From Candidatus Limnocylindrales bacterium (GTDB lineage: Bacteria > Chloroflexota > Limnocylindria > Limnocylindrales > CSP1-4): a DNA stretch of 5,048 nucleotides. The position numbers and the translations under genes were made by a program. Positions 1 through 5,048 of the stretch are shown piece by piece. The DNA is taken from positions 1-5,048 of the forward strand of contig JARLHH010000064.1 in NCBI GenBank assembly GCA_031292335.1, given 5' to 3'. Within the stretch, counting starts at the first letter, position 1. Each line of letters opens with the position of its first letter. The notes below the pieces were generated by a model. That model ran no database searches. It was not told the DNA's origin and saw only the letters and a program-made list of their open reading frames with translations.

Positions 1-68
1 CCGGCAGCCGGGCTCGGCCCGGTGGCCCGCCCTGCCCTGCCACCGCGTGACGCCGCGACGGGCCGCCG

Positions 69-110
69 TCCCTCCGCTCCGGGCGTCCCACCATCCCTCC
101 GCTCCGGGCG
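69..110. repeat. 17-bp direct repeat, two copies, in the leader of the first gene
   Basis: The 17-base unit TCCCTCCGCTCCGGGCG occurs exactly at 69-85 and again at 94-110, a period of 25 bases. It lies in the stretch 1-135 before the first convincing start codon. The reading frame through it is open, but its translation is rich in Pro, Arg and Ser and has no domain character. Eight of the 38 codons from 22 to 135 end in A or T, against 6 of 108 from 136 onward, so I read 1-135 as mostly non-coding leader. I see no promoter consensus or clear hairpin in it. Its function, if any, is unknown. Confidence 0.6.
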
Positions 111-135
111 GTCGCTGCCGGTCGGGCCGGGCGCA

Positions 136-462
136 ATGATGCGTGGGTCGCAGGTCGGGGGAGCGACCGGGGAGTCGTACGCCCGCACGGCCGCGGTGCC
201 GGGCTATGCCACGCCGCGCACCGGGTTCGGGCTGCCGAGCCTGCGCCGCAACATCTGCCCCCACTTCTACATGACGGGCATTCCCGGCTCCGTCCCGATC
301 CAGGCACCGCACCTGCTCAAGGCCCTGGTGCGCCAGGAGCAGACCGTGTCCCGCTGCCAGCTGCGAGGCGGCGTCCACATGGAGCAGGGGTACGTCTACG
401 ACGTCTGCCTGGGGTCGCGCTTCAACCAGTGCGTCTTCTACGAGGACGACCTGGGCTCGTGA
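136..462 (+). CDS. Small four-cysteine protein of unknown function, first gene of the folate operon
   Basis: I do not recognise this gene with certainty. From the ATG at 136 it encodes 108 residues. Four cysteines are spaced C41-x32-C74-x16-C91-x7-C99, and the last two sit in a motif reading CLGSRFNQC followed by VFYED. The first Cys is followed by Pro. The pattern of CP, a middle C, then CLx(6)C with an aromatic tail resembles the four-cysteine module that I recall from LysM-linked and related Chloroflexota proteins, but this is a memory-based resemblance and not a match I could test. Such spacing could hold zinc or an Fe-S cluster, or form disulfides. No signal peptide or membrane segment is visible, which favours the cytoplasm. 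Coding is supported by strong third-position GC (102 of 108 codons) and by the 4-base GTGA overlap with folC. Start choice is uncertain: no Shine-Dalgarno is visible, a second ATG follows at 139, GTG at 196 is possible, and the frame is open upstream through GTG 22 to the window edge. Confidence 0.6.
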   Translation: MMRGSQVGGATGESYARTAAVPGYATPRTGFGLPSLRRNICPHFYMTGIPGSVPIQAPHLLKALVRQEQTVSRCQLRGGVHMEQGYVYDVCLGSRFNQCVFYEDDLGS

Positions 463-1904
463 GCGGGGCGGAGGGCGACGACCTCCCGGACTCCTTCGCC
501 GGGTCGGTTGCCGCGCTCCAGGCGCGCGGCCGATTCGGGATCCGCCTGGGCCTGGGCCGGACCCGGGCGCTGCTGGCCGGCCTCGGGAACCCCGAGCGCG
601 AGATCCGCGGTGCGCTGATCGGAGGGACCAACGGCAAGGGCAGCGTGGTGGCGCTCGTGGGTGCCTGCCTCGCCGCCGCGGGGTACCGGGTCGGGGAGAC
701 GCCCAAGCCGCATCTCGTCAGCTACCGCGAGCGGATCCGGGTCGCCGGCCGCCCGATCTCCGAGGCCGACTTCGCGCGCCTCGTGCGAGCAGGGCTCCCG
801 GTCGCCGATCGCGTCGCTCGTCGCCACGGCCCGCCGACCGAGTTCGAGCTGCTGACCGCGCTCGCCCTCCGCCACTTCGCGGACGAGGGCGTGGATCTCG
901 CGGTCGTGGAGGTCGGCCTGGGCGGGCGGCTCGATGCCACGCACGCCTGGGACGGCGGGGTTGCCGCCATCACGAACGTCGACCTCGACCACATGGAGCA
1001 CCTGGGGCCGACGGTCGTGGCGATCGCCCGCGAGAAGGCGGCCATCATCATGCCCGGCGACCTGGCGATCACGGGCGCGGCGGGGGCCGCCCTCGGGCCC
1101 ATTCGGCGGCGGGCCGGGTGGGTCCGGGCCGCGCTGGTGGAAGTGGCCCCGGCGCCCGTGCTGGCGGCCGACCTGGGCGGCCTGCTCGTGGAGCTGCCGG
1201 GCCTGGGCTCGACCCGGGTCGGCCTGCTGGGGAGGCACCAGGCGGCGAACGTGGCGGTCGCGGACGCGGTGCTCGACGCGCTGGGCACGGCCGGGATCGC
1301 GCAGGTCGGCCCGGATGCCCGGCGTGCAGGCTACGCGGCGGCCCGCTGGCCGGGCCGCCTGGAGCTGCTCCGGCTCCCGGGTGCCGGACCGGGCGGGAGC
1401 GACGCGGAGGTGCTCCTGGACGGGGCGCACAACCCGGCCGGGGCCCGTTCGCTTGCCGCCGCGCTCGACGAGCTGCGGCCGCTCCTGCGCGGCGCCCGCG
1501 ATGACCGCGATGAACGCGAGGAACGCGATACCCCCGCCGGCGGGGCGGCCCCGGCCGGGGTCCCGGTGACGCTCGTGGTGGGCATGATGGCCGACAAGGA
1601 CGTCGATGGCGTGATCGCGGCGTTCCGGACGTCGGGCGCGCTGGCCGGCGCACACGTCGTCGCGACCGCGGTTCCGGGCGGGCGCGCGCTGGGCGCGGAC
1701 GCCCTCGCGGCGCGCTGGATCGCAGCCGATGGGGAGGCGGACGTCCGGTCGGTGCCGGACCCGGGCGCAGCCATCGAGCGCGCGGTCGCGACCGCGGACG
1801 GCCCGGTCGTCGTCGCCGGATCGCTCTACCTGGTGGGAGCGGCGTGGGCGCGGCTGGTGGACGACCCGGAGCTCCGCGACCCGGTCGCCGCGACCCGGGC
1901 GTAG
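459..1904 (+). CDS. folC: Folylpolyglutamate synthase / dihydrofolate synthase (FolC)
   Basis: A Mur-ligase-family enzyme that uses ATP to add L-glutamate to dihydropteroate and/or to reduced folates in the cytoplasm. With start GTG 459 it is 481 residues, a little longer than the usual 420-460. Motifs in order: the ATP-binding loop GGTNGKGS at 55-62; EVGLGGRLDAT ending at T161; ITNVDLDHMEHLG before REKAAIIMPG, where K193 matches the lysine that is carbamylated in the family; DGAHNPAGA at 321-329 in the C-terminal domain; VVGMMADKDV; and GSLYLVG at 454-460. GTG 459 overlaps the upstream TGA as GTGA, with GAGGA at 442-446 as a possible ribosome site. The in-frame GTG at 429 would add ten residues without family similarity. 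Oddities are a charged RD(D/E) insertion at 347-358, and small changes at conserved spots (H162 where Asn is usual, A195 for Gly). Being next to folP and folB suggests a dihydrofolate synthase role, probably bifunctional; the sequence alone does not prove the substrate range. Confidence 0.96.
   Translation: MSGAEGDDLPDSFAGSVAALQARGRFGIRLGLGRTRALLAGLGNPEREIRGALIGGTNGKGSVVALVGACLAAAGYRVGETPKPHLVSYRERIRVAGRPISEADFARLVRAGLPVADRVARRHGPPTEFELLTALALRHFADEGVDLAVVEVGLGGRLDATHAWDGGVAAITNVDLDHMEHLGPTVVAIAREKAAIIMPGDLAITGAAGAALGPIRRRAGWVRAALVEVAPAPVLAADLGGLLVELPGLGSTRVGLLGRHQAANVAVADAVLDALGTAGIAQVGPDARRAGYAAARWPGRLELLRLPGAGPGGSDAEVLLDGAHNPAGARSLAAALDELRPLLRGARDDRDEREERDTPAGGAAPAGVPVTLVVGMMADKDVDGVIAAFRTSGALAGAHVVATAVPGGRALGADALAARWIAADGEADVRSVPDPGAAIERAVATADGPVVVAGSLYLVGAAWARLVDDPELRDPVAATRA
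1497..1532 (+). repeat. Four degenerate 9-bp tandem repeats inside folC
   Basis: Four in-phase 9-base units occur back to back: CGCGATGAC, CGCGATGAA, CGCGAGGAA and CGCGATACC. They encode RDD-RDE-REE-RDT, at residues 347-358 of FolC. The unit is a multiple of three, so gain or loss of copies keeps the frame. They lie in a loop between the helix after the HNPAGA motif and the strand VTLVVG, followed by a Gly/Ala/Pro-rich stretch. Probably a surface insertion created by slippage. Confidence 0.7.
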
Positions 1905-1906
1905 GA
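1903..1906 (+). promoter_or_regulatory. Probable ribosome binding site of folP
   Basis: AGGA overlaps the folC stop codon TAG (1902-1904) and lies 10 bases before the ATG at 1917. It supports that ATG over the in-frame GTG codons at 1995 and 1998, and so supports the long N-terminal extension of FolP. The site is short and its spacing is at the long end, so the support is moderate. Confidence 0.4.
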
Positions 1907-1916
1907 TCCCGGCACC

Positions 1917-2936
1917 ATGCGCGAGCCTGCCACCCCTCCTCCCGGCCCCGCGGACCTCGCCGGCCGCCCGCGCGACCTGCCCGGCGAGCGCGGCGTGGTG
2001 CCGCCGGACCCGGACCGCGGCGGAGGGGCGGCGACGCCGTCCTTCGCCACGCCGCCGGATGCCCGATCGGGTCTGCCCGGCCGGCCGCTACCACTCCGGA
2101 TCGGGCCGCGAACCTTCGACTGGGGAAGCCGGACGTTCGTGATGGGGATCCTCAACGTCACGCCGGATTCGTTCTCCGGCGACGGGCTGATCGCGGCCGA
2201 CGGCGATCCGGCGCGGGCCGCCGTGGCGCTGGCCCGCGCGATGGCCGCGGCGGGCGCCGATCTCCTCGACGTGGGAGGCGAGTCTTCACGGCCGGGCCAT
2301 GCCTCGGTGAGCGAGGCCGACGAAATCGCCCGGGTCGTGCCGGTCGTCCGCGCCCTGCGCGAAGCGCTGCCCGACATGCCGCTGTCGGTCGACACCACGA
2401 AGCCCGCCGTCGCCGAGGCGGCACTCGCGGCCGGCGCGCACCTGCTGAACGATGTCTGGGGGGTCGCGCCGGACGCCCGGCTCGCGCGGGTCGCGGCCGC
2501 CCACGGCGTCCCCCTGGTCGTCATGCACAACCGGGCCGAGGCGCGCTACGTGAACCTGGTCCCGGAGGTTCTCGCCGACCTCCAGGCCGCGCTCGAGCGG
2601 GCGCTGGCCGCCGGGGTCGCCTGGGATCGCCTCATCGTGGATCCCGGGTTCGGGTTCGGGAAGGCGCCCCGCCACAACCTGGCGCTGCTGCGGGAGCTGG
2701 GGGCATTCCGGCTCCTGGGCCGCCCGATCCTGCTGGGGACCTCCCGCAAGTCGACCCTGGGCAAGGTCCTCGACCTGCCGCCCGGGGAGCGCTCGGAGGC
2801 GACCCTGGCGACCACGGCGCTCGCCGTCGCGGCGGGCGTGGACATGGTCCGGGTGCACGACGTGCGACCGAACGTCCGCGCCGCCCGCATGGCCGACGCG
2901 GTCGTGCGTGGCTGGAACCCGGAGGAGGAAGGGTGA
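1917..2936 (+). CDS. folP: Dihydropteroate synthase (FolP), with an N-terminal extension
   Basis: Condenses 6-hydroxymethyl-7,8-dihydropterin diphosphate with p-aminobenzoate to give 7,8-dihydropteroate; it is the sulfonamide target and acts in the cytoplasm as a TIM barrel. The protein is 339 residues, against about 270-290 for the family. Residues 60-335 carry the full set of motifs: MGILNVTPDSFS at 76-87, DVGGESSRPG at 118-127, SVDT at 157-160, ND at 178-179, VVMHNR, DPGFGFGK at 242-249 with the pterin-site Asp and Lys, GTSRKS at 274-279, and RVHDV at 312-316. The excess length is a Pro/Gly/Arg-rich segment (about residues 1-59) with no recognisable domain, which is probably disordered. 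ATG 1917 was kept because AGGA precedes it and no later ATG lies before the core. It is 12 bases after folC and overlaps folB by 4 bases, so it is almost certainly co-transcribed with both. All active-site motifs are intact. Confidence 0.97.
   Translation: MREPATPPPGPADLAGRPRDLPGERGVVPPDPDRGGGAATPSFATPPDARSGLPGRPLPLRIGPRTFDWGSRTFVMGILNVTPDSFSGDGLIAADGDPARAAVALARAMAAAGADLLDVGGESSRPGHASVSEADEIARVVPVVRALREALPDMPLSVDTTKPAVAEAALAAGAHLLNDVWGVAPDARLARVAAAHGVPLVVMHNRAEARYVNLVPEVLADLQAALERALAAGVAWDRLIVDPGFGFGKAPRHNLALLRELGAFRLLGRPILLGTSRKSTLGKVLDLPPGERSEATLATTALAVAAGVDMVRVHDVRPNVRAARMADAVVRGWNPEEEG
2921..2932 (+). promoter_or_regulatory. Strong ribosome binding site deciding the folB start
   Basis: The purine run GGAGGAGGAAGG, inside the last codons of folP, lies directly before the GTG at 2933. 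This is the best Shine-Dalgarno in the window. It fixes the folB start at 2933, although the same frame is open much further upstream. The GTG overlaps the folP TGA (GTGA), which indicates translational coupling. Confidence 0.85.
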
Positions 2937-3307
2937 CCGACCGGATCGAGCTGCGCGGGATGCGCTTCGCGGGTCGCCACGGCGCGTTGCCGCACGAAGC
3001 GCTGGAAACCCAGCCGTTCGAGGTGGACGTGATCCTGGAGCTCGACCTCGGGCCCGCCGGGACGACCGACGACCTGGCGCGGACCGTGGACTATGGCGAC
3101 GTGTTTCGCCGGGCGAGGGCCGTCGTCGAGGAGGGGCCCCACGTTGGGCTGATCGAGACGCTGGCCGAGCGGATCGTGGCCGACGTGCTGGCCGGCCAGC
3201 CTGCCGTCGAGGCGGTCACGGTCCGCGTGCGCAAGCCCCGGGCGCCGCTTCCCGGAAGCTTCGCCTGGGCCGGGGTCGAGATCCGGCGCGAGCGCGGGCG
3301 CGCCTGA
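2933..3307 (+). CDS. folB: Dihydroneopterin aldolase (FolB)
   Basis: Cleaves 7,8-dihydroneopterin to 6-hydroxymethyl-7,8-dihydropterin and glycolaldehyde, two steps before FolP; some members also epimerise to dihydromonapterin. The family forms ring-shaped oligomers in the cytoplasm. At 124 residues it has the usual length (about 115-130). Visible family features are LRGMRFAGRHGALPHE with E22, DDLARTVDYGDV at 46-57 with Y54, LIETLAERI with E75, and VRKPRAPLPGSF with the catalytic-type lysine K101. These correspond to the known active-site Glu, Tyr, Glu and Lys of the Staphylococcus aureus enzyme. Start GTG 2933 is set by the strong upstream ribosome site and the overlap with the folP stop. 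It has no fused HPPK (FolK) domain and no folK follows; the next gene is convergent. It is the last gene of the operon in this window. Confidence 0.96.
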   Translation: MTDRIELRGMRFAGRHGALPHEALETQPFEVDVILELDLGPAGTTDDLARTVDYGDVFRRARAVVEEGPHVGLIETLAERIVADVLAGQPAVEAVTVRVRKPRAPLPGSFAWAGVEIRRERGRA

Positions 3308-3324
3308 ACGAGACCCGCGGCCGC

Positions 3325-4761
3325 TCAGAGGTTGGCGGGGCGGGTTCCCAGCGTCACCGTCAGCGTGATGGTCTTGCCATCCCGAAGGACATCGAGCGCC
3401 ACGGTCGTACCCGGCGTGTACTGGGTGAGGATGTCGTCGAGCGGGCTGACCGCCGTGATCGGGATCCCATCGACGGCCGTGATGATGTCGCCTTCCTTCA
3501 GGCCGGCCTTGGCCGCGGGGCTGTCGGGGACCACCGCCGGGCTCGTGCTGCCGGCGGAGGCCGGCGCGAGCCACGCCCCGGTGCTCACCGGGAGCTTCTC
3601 CTGGTCGGCGATCTGCAGCGTCAGGGCCTGGTAGCGGATCCCGATCCAGGGGCGCGCCAGCTTCTGGCCGGCGAGGGCCTGCTCCATGATCGGCTTGGCG
3701 ATGTTGATCGGGATCGCGAAGCCGATCCCCTCGGCCGTCTGGGCGACGGCGGTGTTGATGCCGACGACGTCGCCGTTGGCGTCGAGGAGCGCACCGCCCG
3801 AGTTGCCCGGGTTGATCGCCGCGTCCGTCTGGATGAGATTGTTGATCTGGGTGCCGTCCTGGACCTGGATCGTGCGCCCGAACGCGGAGATGATCCCCGC
3901 GGTCACCGAGTTCGTGTACGTGCCCAGCGGGCTGCCGATGGCGATCGCCAGCTGGCCCACCTTTGCCGTGGACGAGTTCCCGATCGGCGCGGTCGGCAGC
4001 CCCGTCGCTTCGACCTTCACGATCGCCAGGTCGGTCAACGTGTCGATCCCGTAGATCGTGCCGCTGAACTGGCGGCCGTCCTGGAGCGCGACCTCGAGCT
4101 GGGTGCTGCCCGCGACGACGTGCTTGTTGGTGACGATCCAGCCGTTCGAATCGAAGATCACGCCCGAGCCGATCCCCGTCGTCGGGATCTGGCCGAACGG
4201 GTCGTTGGGGTTCTCCGATGCGCCCGACTCGGTGATCGTGACGATCGCGGGCGAGACGTTGGCGGCGGCGACCGTGATCGCCGACTGCTCGTTGGCGGCA
4301 GGCTGCGACGCGGTCACCGTCTGACCCTGGACGGCGGCCGGCGTGGCGGCGGGCCGATCGATCGATCCCGACGCGCGAAGCAGGCCGTACGTCCCGGCCG
4401 ACGCGAGCGTCGCCGAGACGAGCGAGACGGCGACCACGAGGCCGAGGAGCCTGCCCCCGCCGCGGTTTCCCCCGCCGGCGGGAGCGGCGGCAGGGGCCGG
4501 GCGTGTCCAGCCGGAGGCGGCCGCCTCGGCGCTCGCGGGATCGAACCAGTGCTCGGGGGTGGGCCGGGGCGCCTGCTCTGCGTCGTCCTCGGTCGCGGCC
4601 CACGCCGGCCGACGGTCGGCGGCCGGCGCGTAGCTGACCGGCCGGGTCGGCGCGTCGTCGACGGGCGCGGCAGGTGCCGCCGACACCAACGGCGCGGGCC
4701 AGGGGTCGCCCACGGGTTGGGTCGGAACGGGGTCGGGCGCCGTTTCGAAGGGCTCGCTCAT
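3325..4761 (-). CDS. Membrane-anchored HtrA/DegP-type serine protease with one PDZ domain
   Basis: A trypsin-fold S1C protease that should degrade or refold damaged proteins outside the membrane. From ATG 4761 it is 478 residues: a Pro/Ala/Asp-rich, probably disordered cytoplasmic segment (1-103); one membrane helix at about 104-130 (GRLLGLVVAVSLVSATLASA); a protease domain at about 160-365 with the triad H214 (TNKHVV), D244 (TDLAIVK) and S321 (INPGNSGGALL); and a C-terminal PDZ domain at about 371-471 (SPAAKAGLKEGDIITAVDG). The triad and oxyanion loop are intact. The anchor has no lipobox or clear cleavage site, so it is a type II membrane protein. ATG 4818 in the same frame would add 19 residues. 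I prefer 4761 because GGAGTG lies 11 bases before it, nothing similar precedes 4818, and 5 of the 19 extra codons end in A/T. It follows the histidine-kinase gene on the same strand, so co-transcription is likely. The family could be labelled DegP, DegQ or HtrA/PepD; I leave the symbol empty. Confidence 0.93.
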   Translation of the reverse strand: MSEPFETAPDPVPTQPVGDPWPAPLVSAAPAAPVDDAPTRPVSYAPAADRRPAWAATEDDAEQAPRPTPEHWFDPASAEAAASGWTRPAPAAAPAGGGNRGGGRLLGLVVAVSLVSATLASAGTYGLLRASGSIDRPAATPAAVQGQTVTASQPAANEQSAITVAAANVSPAIVTITESGASENPNDPFGQIPTTGIGSGVIFDSNGWIVTNKHVVAGSTQLEVALQDGRQFSGTIYGIDTLTDLAIVKVEATGLPTAPIGNSSTAKVGQLAIAIGSPLGTYTNSVTAGIISAFGRTIQVQDGTQINNLIQTDAAINPGNSGGALLDANGDVVGINTAVAQTAEGIGFAIPINIAKPIMEQALAGQKLARPWIGIRYQALTLQIADQEKLPVSTGAWLAPASAGSTSPAVVPDSPAAKAGLKEGDIITAVDGIPITAVSPLDDILTQYTPGTTVALDVLRDGKTITLTVTLGTRPANL

Positions 4762-4772
4762 GCCTGCGGGAT

Positions 4773-4778
4773 CACTCC
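4773..4778 (-). promoter_or_regulatory. Possible ribosome binding site for the inner htrA start
   Basis: On the minus strand GGAGTG (reverse complement of CACTCC) lies 11 bases before the ATG at 4761-4759. The spacing is longer than ideal. The alternative ATG at 4818 is preceded by a pyrimidine-rich stretch, CCTGACCCTGCC, without any Shine-Dalgarno-like run. If 4761 is the start, 92 bases separate htrA from the kinase stop codon. I see no convincing promoter consensus in that gap. Confidence 0.4.
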
Positions 4779-4853
4779 AGGATCGGTCGGACGCGGTGTC
4801 CGGTGGGCCGTTGGCCATGATGGCAGGGTCAGGTTCAGGCGCGGGCTGCGCGT

Positions 4854-5048
4854 CTATGAAGAATTCACCACCTCGCCCGGTTCCGGGGCGGACGGCGCGA
4901 CCGGCGGCGGCTCCGACCCGTCAGCGGCCCGAGCGGTGACCGTGCGAGGGTCCCGCACCAGGACCACGCTGAAGGTCGAGCCGTGGCCGACCCGGCTCTC
5001 CACGCTGATCCGGCCGGCGTGCATGTCGACGATCGACTTCACGATCGC
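4854..5048 (-). CDS. Sensor histidine kinase, C-terminal end only (cut by the window edge)
   Basis: The 64 visible residues begin AIVKSIVDMHAGRISVES and continue RVGHGSTFSVVLV. This is the end of a HATPase_c domain: AIVK is the tail of the G1 box (usually GLGLAIVK), and GHGSTF is the G2 region. The rest of the protein, including the sensor, the phospho-accepting His and most of the ATPase domain, lies beyond position 5048. The frame runs open to the edge, so the codon GTG at 5042 is an internal valine and not a start. After the ATPase fold comes a tail of about 33 residues rich in Pro, Ala, Glu and Ser, probably disordered, ending at TAG 4856-4854. The htrA gene follows on the same strand. 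A kinase placed directly before an HtrA protease is consistent with an envelope-stress two-component system, but the sensor part is not visible. Confidence 0.88.
   Translation of the reverse strand, partial: AIVKSIVDMHAGRISVESRVGHGSTFSVVLVRDPRTVTARAADGSEPPPVAPSAPEPGEVVNSS

Noticed and set aside
438..1655. Long open frame on the minus strand opposite folC (about 405 codons)
   Set aside because: An antisense shadow typical of high-GC genes. Its translation is Arg/Pro/Gly-rich with no domain, and folC on the other strand has complete family motifs.
1069..2094. Minus-strand open frame across the end of folC and the start of folP
   Set aside because: Translation is almost entirely Arg, Pro, Gly and Ala, an antisense artefact of GC-rich coding sequence.
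1844..2932. Upstream extension of the folB frame giving a 487-residue protein
   Set aside because: The part before 2933 overlaps folP out of frame and is low-complexity. The strong ribosome site at 2921-2932 and the family length fix the start at 2933.
3293..3319. Possible hairpin CGCGGG / CCCGCG between the convergent genes as a terminator
   Set aside because: Only six base pairs with a 15-base loop and no T-run on either strand. Such matches are expected by chance at this GC content.
3686..4054. Plus-strand open frame opposite the htrA protease domain
   Set aside because: No ribosome site or domain is visible, and the minus strand encodes the intact catalytic domain here.
4356..4367. Three tandem GATC units
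   Set aside because: They lie inside htrA coding sequence (encoding SIDR just after the membrane helix) and are too short to suggest a functional site.
2546..4603. Very long minus-strand open frame (about 685 codons) across folP, folB and htrA
   Set aside because: It lies opposite folP and folB and in another frame of htrA. The translation is compositionally biased, without motifs, and three well-supported genes explain the DNA.

Overview
The window is GC-rich bacterial DNA (roughly 70% GC or more by eye, codon third positions almost all G or C, several GTG starts). Folate-gene order and protein style fit a high-GC Chloroflexota or Actinomycetota genome. A possible resemblance of the first small protein to a four-cysteine module that I associate with Chloroflexota leans towards the former. 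This placement is an inference, and no rRNA or marker gene is present to settle it. There is no sign of a mobile element, CRISPR array, tRNA or prophage.

Layout, left to right. Positions 1-135 look like a leader or intergenic stretch with a 17-bp direct repeat. A small four-cysteine protein of unknown function (136-462, +) is followed by a tight folate cluster on the + strand: folC (459-1904), folP (1917-2936) and folB (2933-3307). The small gene and folC overlap by 4 bases (GTGA), folC and folP are 12 bases apart, and folP and folB again overlap by 4 bases. The four genes are therefore probably one translationally coupled operon. FolB acts on 7,8-dihydroneopterin, FolP joins the activated pterin to p-aminobenzoate, and FolC adds glutamate. 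The intermediate enzyme FolK (HPPK) and the first enzyme FolE are not in the window.

The folate operon converges on a minus-strand pair with only 17 bases between stop codons. That pair is the C-terminal end of a sensor histidine kinase (4854-5048, cut by the window edge) followed by a membrane-anchored HtrA/DegP-type serine protease with one PDZ domain (3325-4761, or to 4818 with the upstream start). A kinase gene directly before an htrA gene suggests an envelope-stress module, by analogy with mprAB-pepD of mycobacteria.

Most of the window is ordinary housekeeping and stress-response sequence. The least explained item is the small four-cysteine protein coupled to folC. Smaller oddities are a tandem-repeat-encoded charged insertion in FolC, an N-terminal extension on FolP, and uncertain start sites for the first gene and for htrA.
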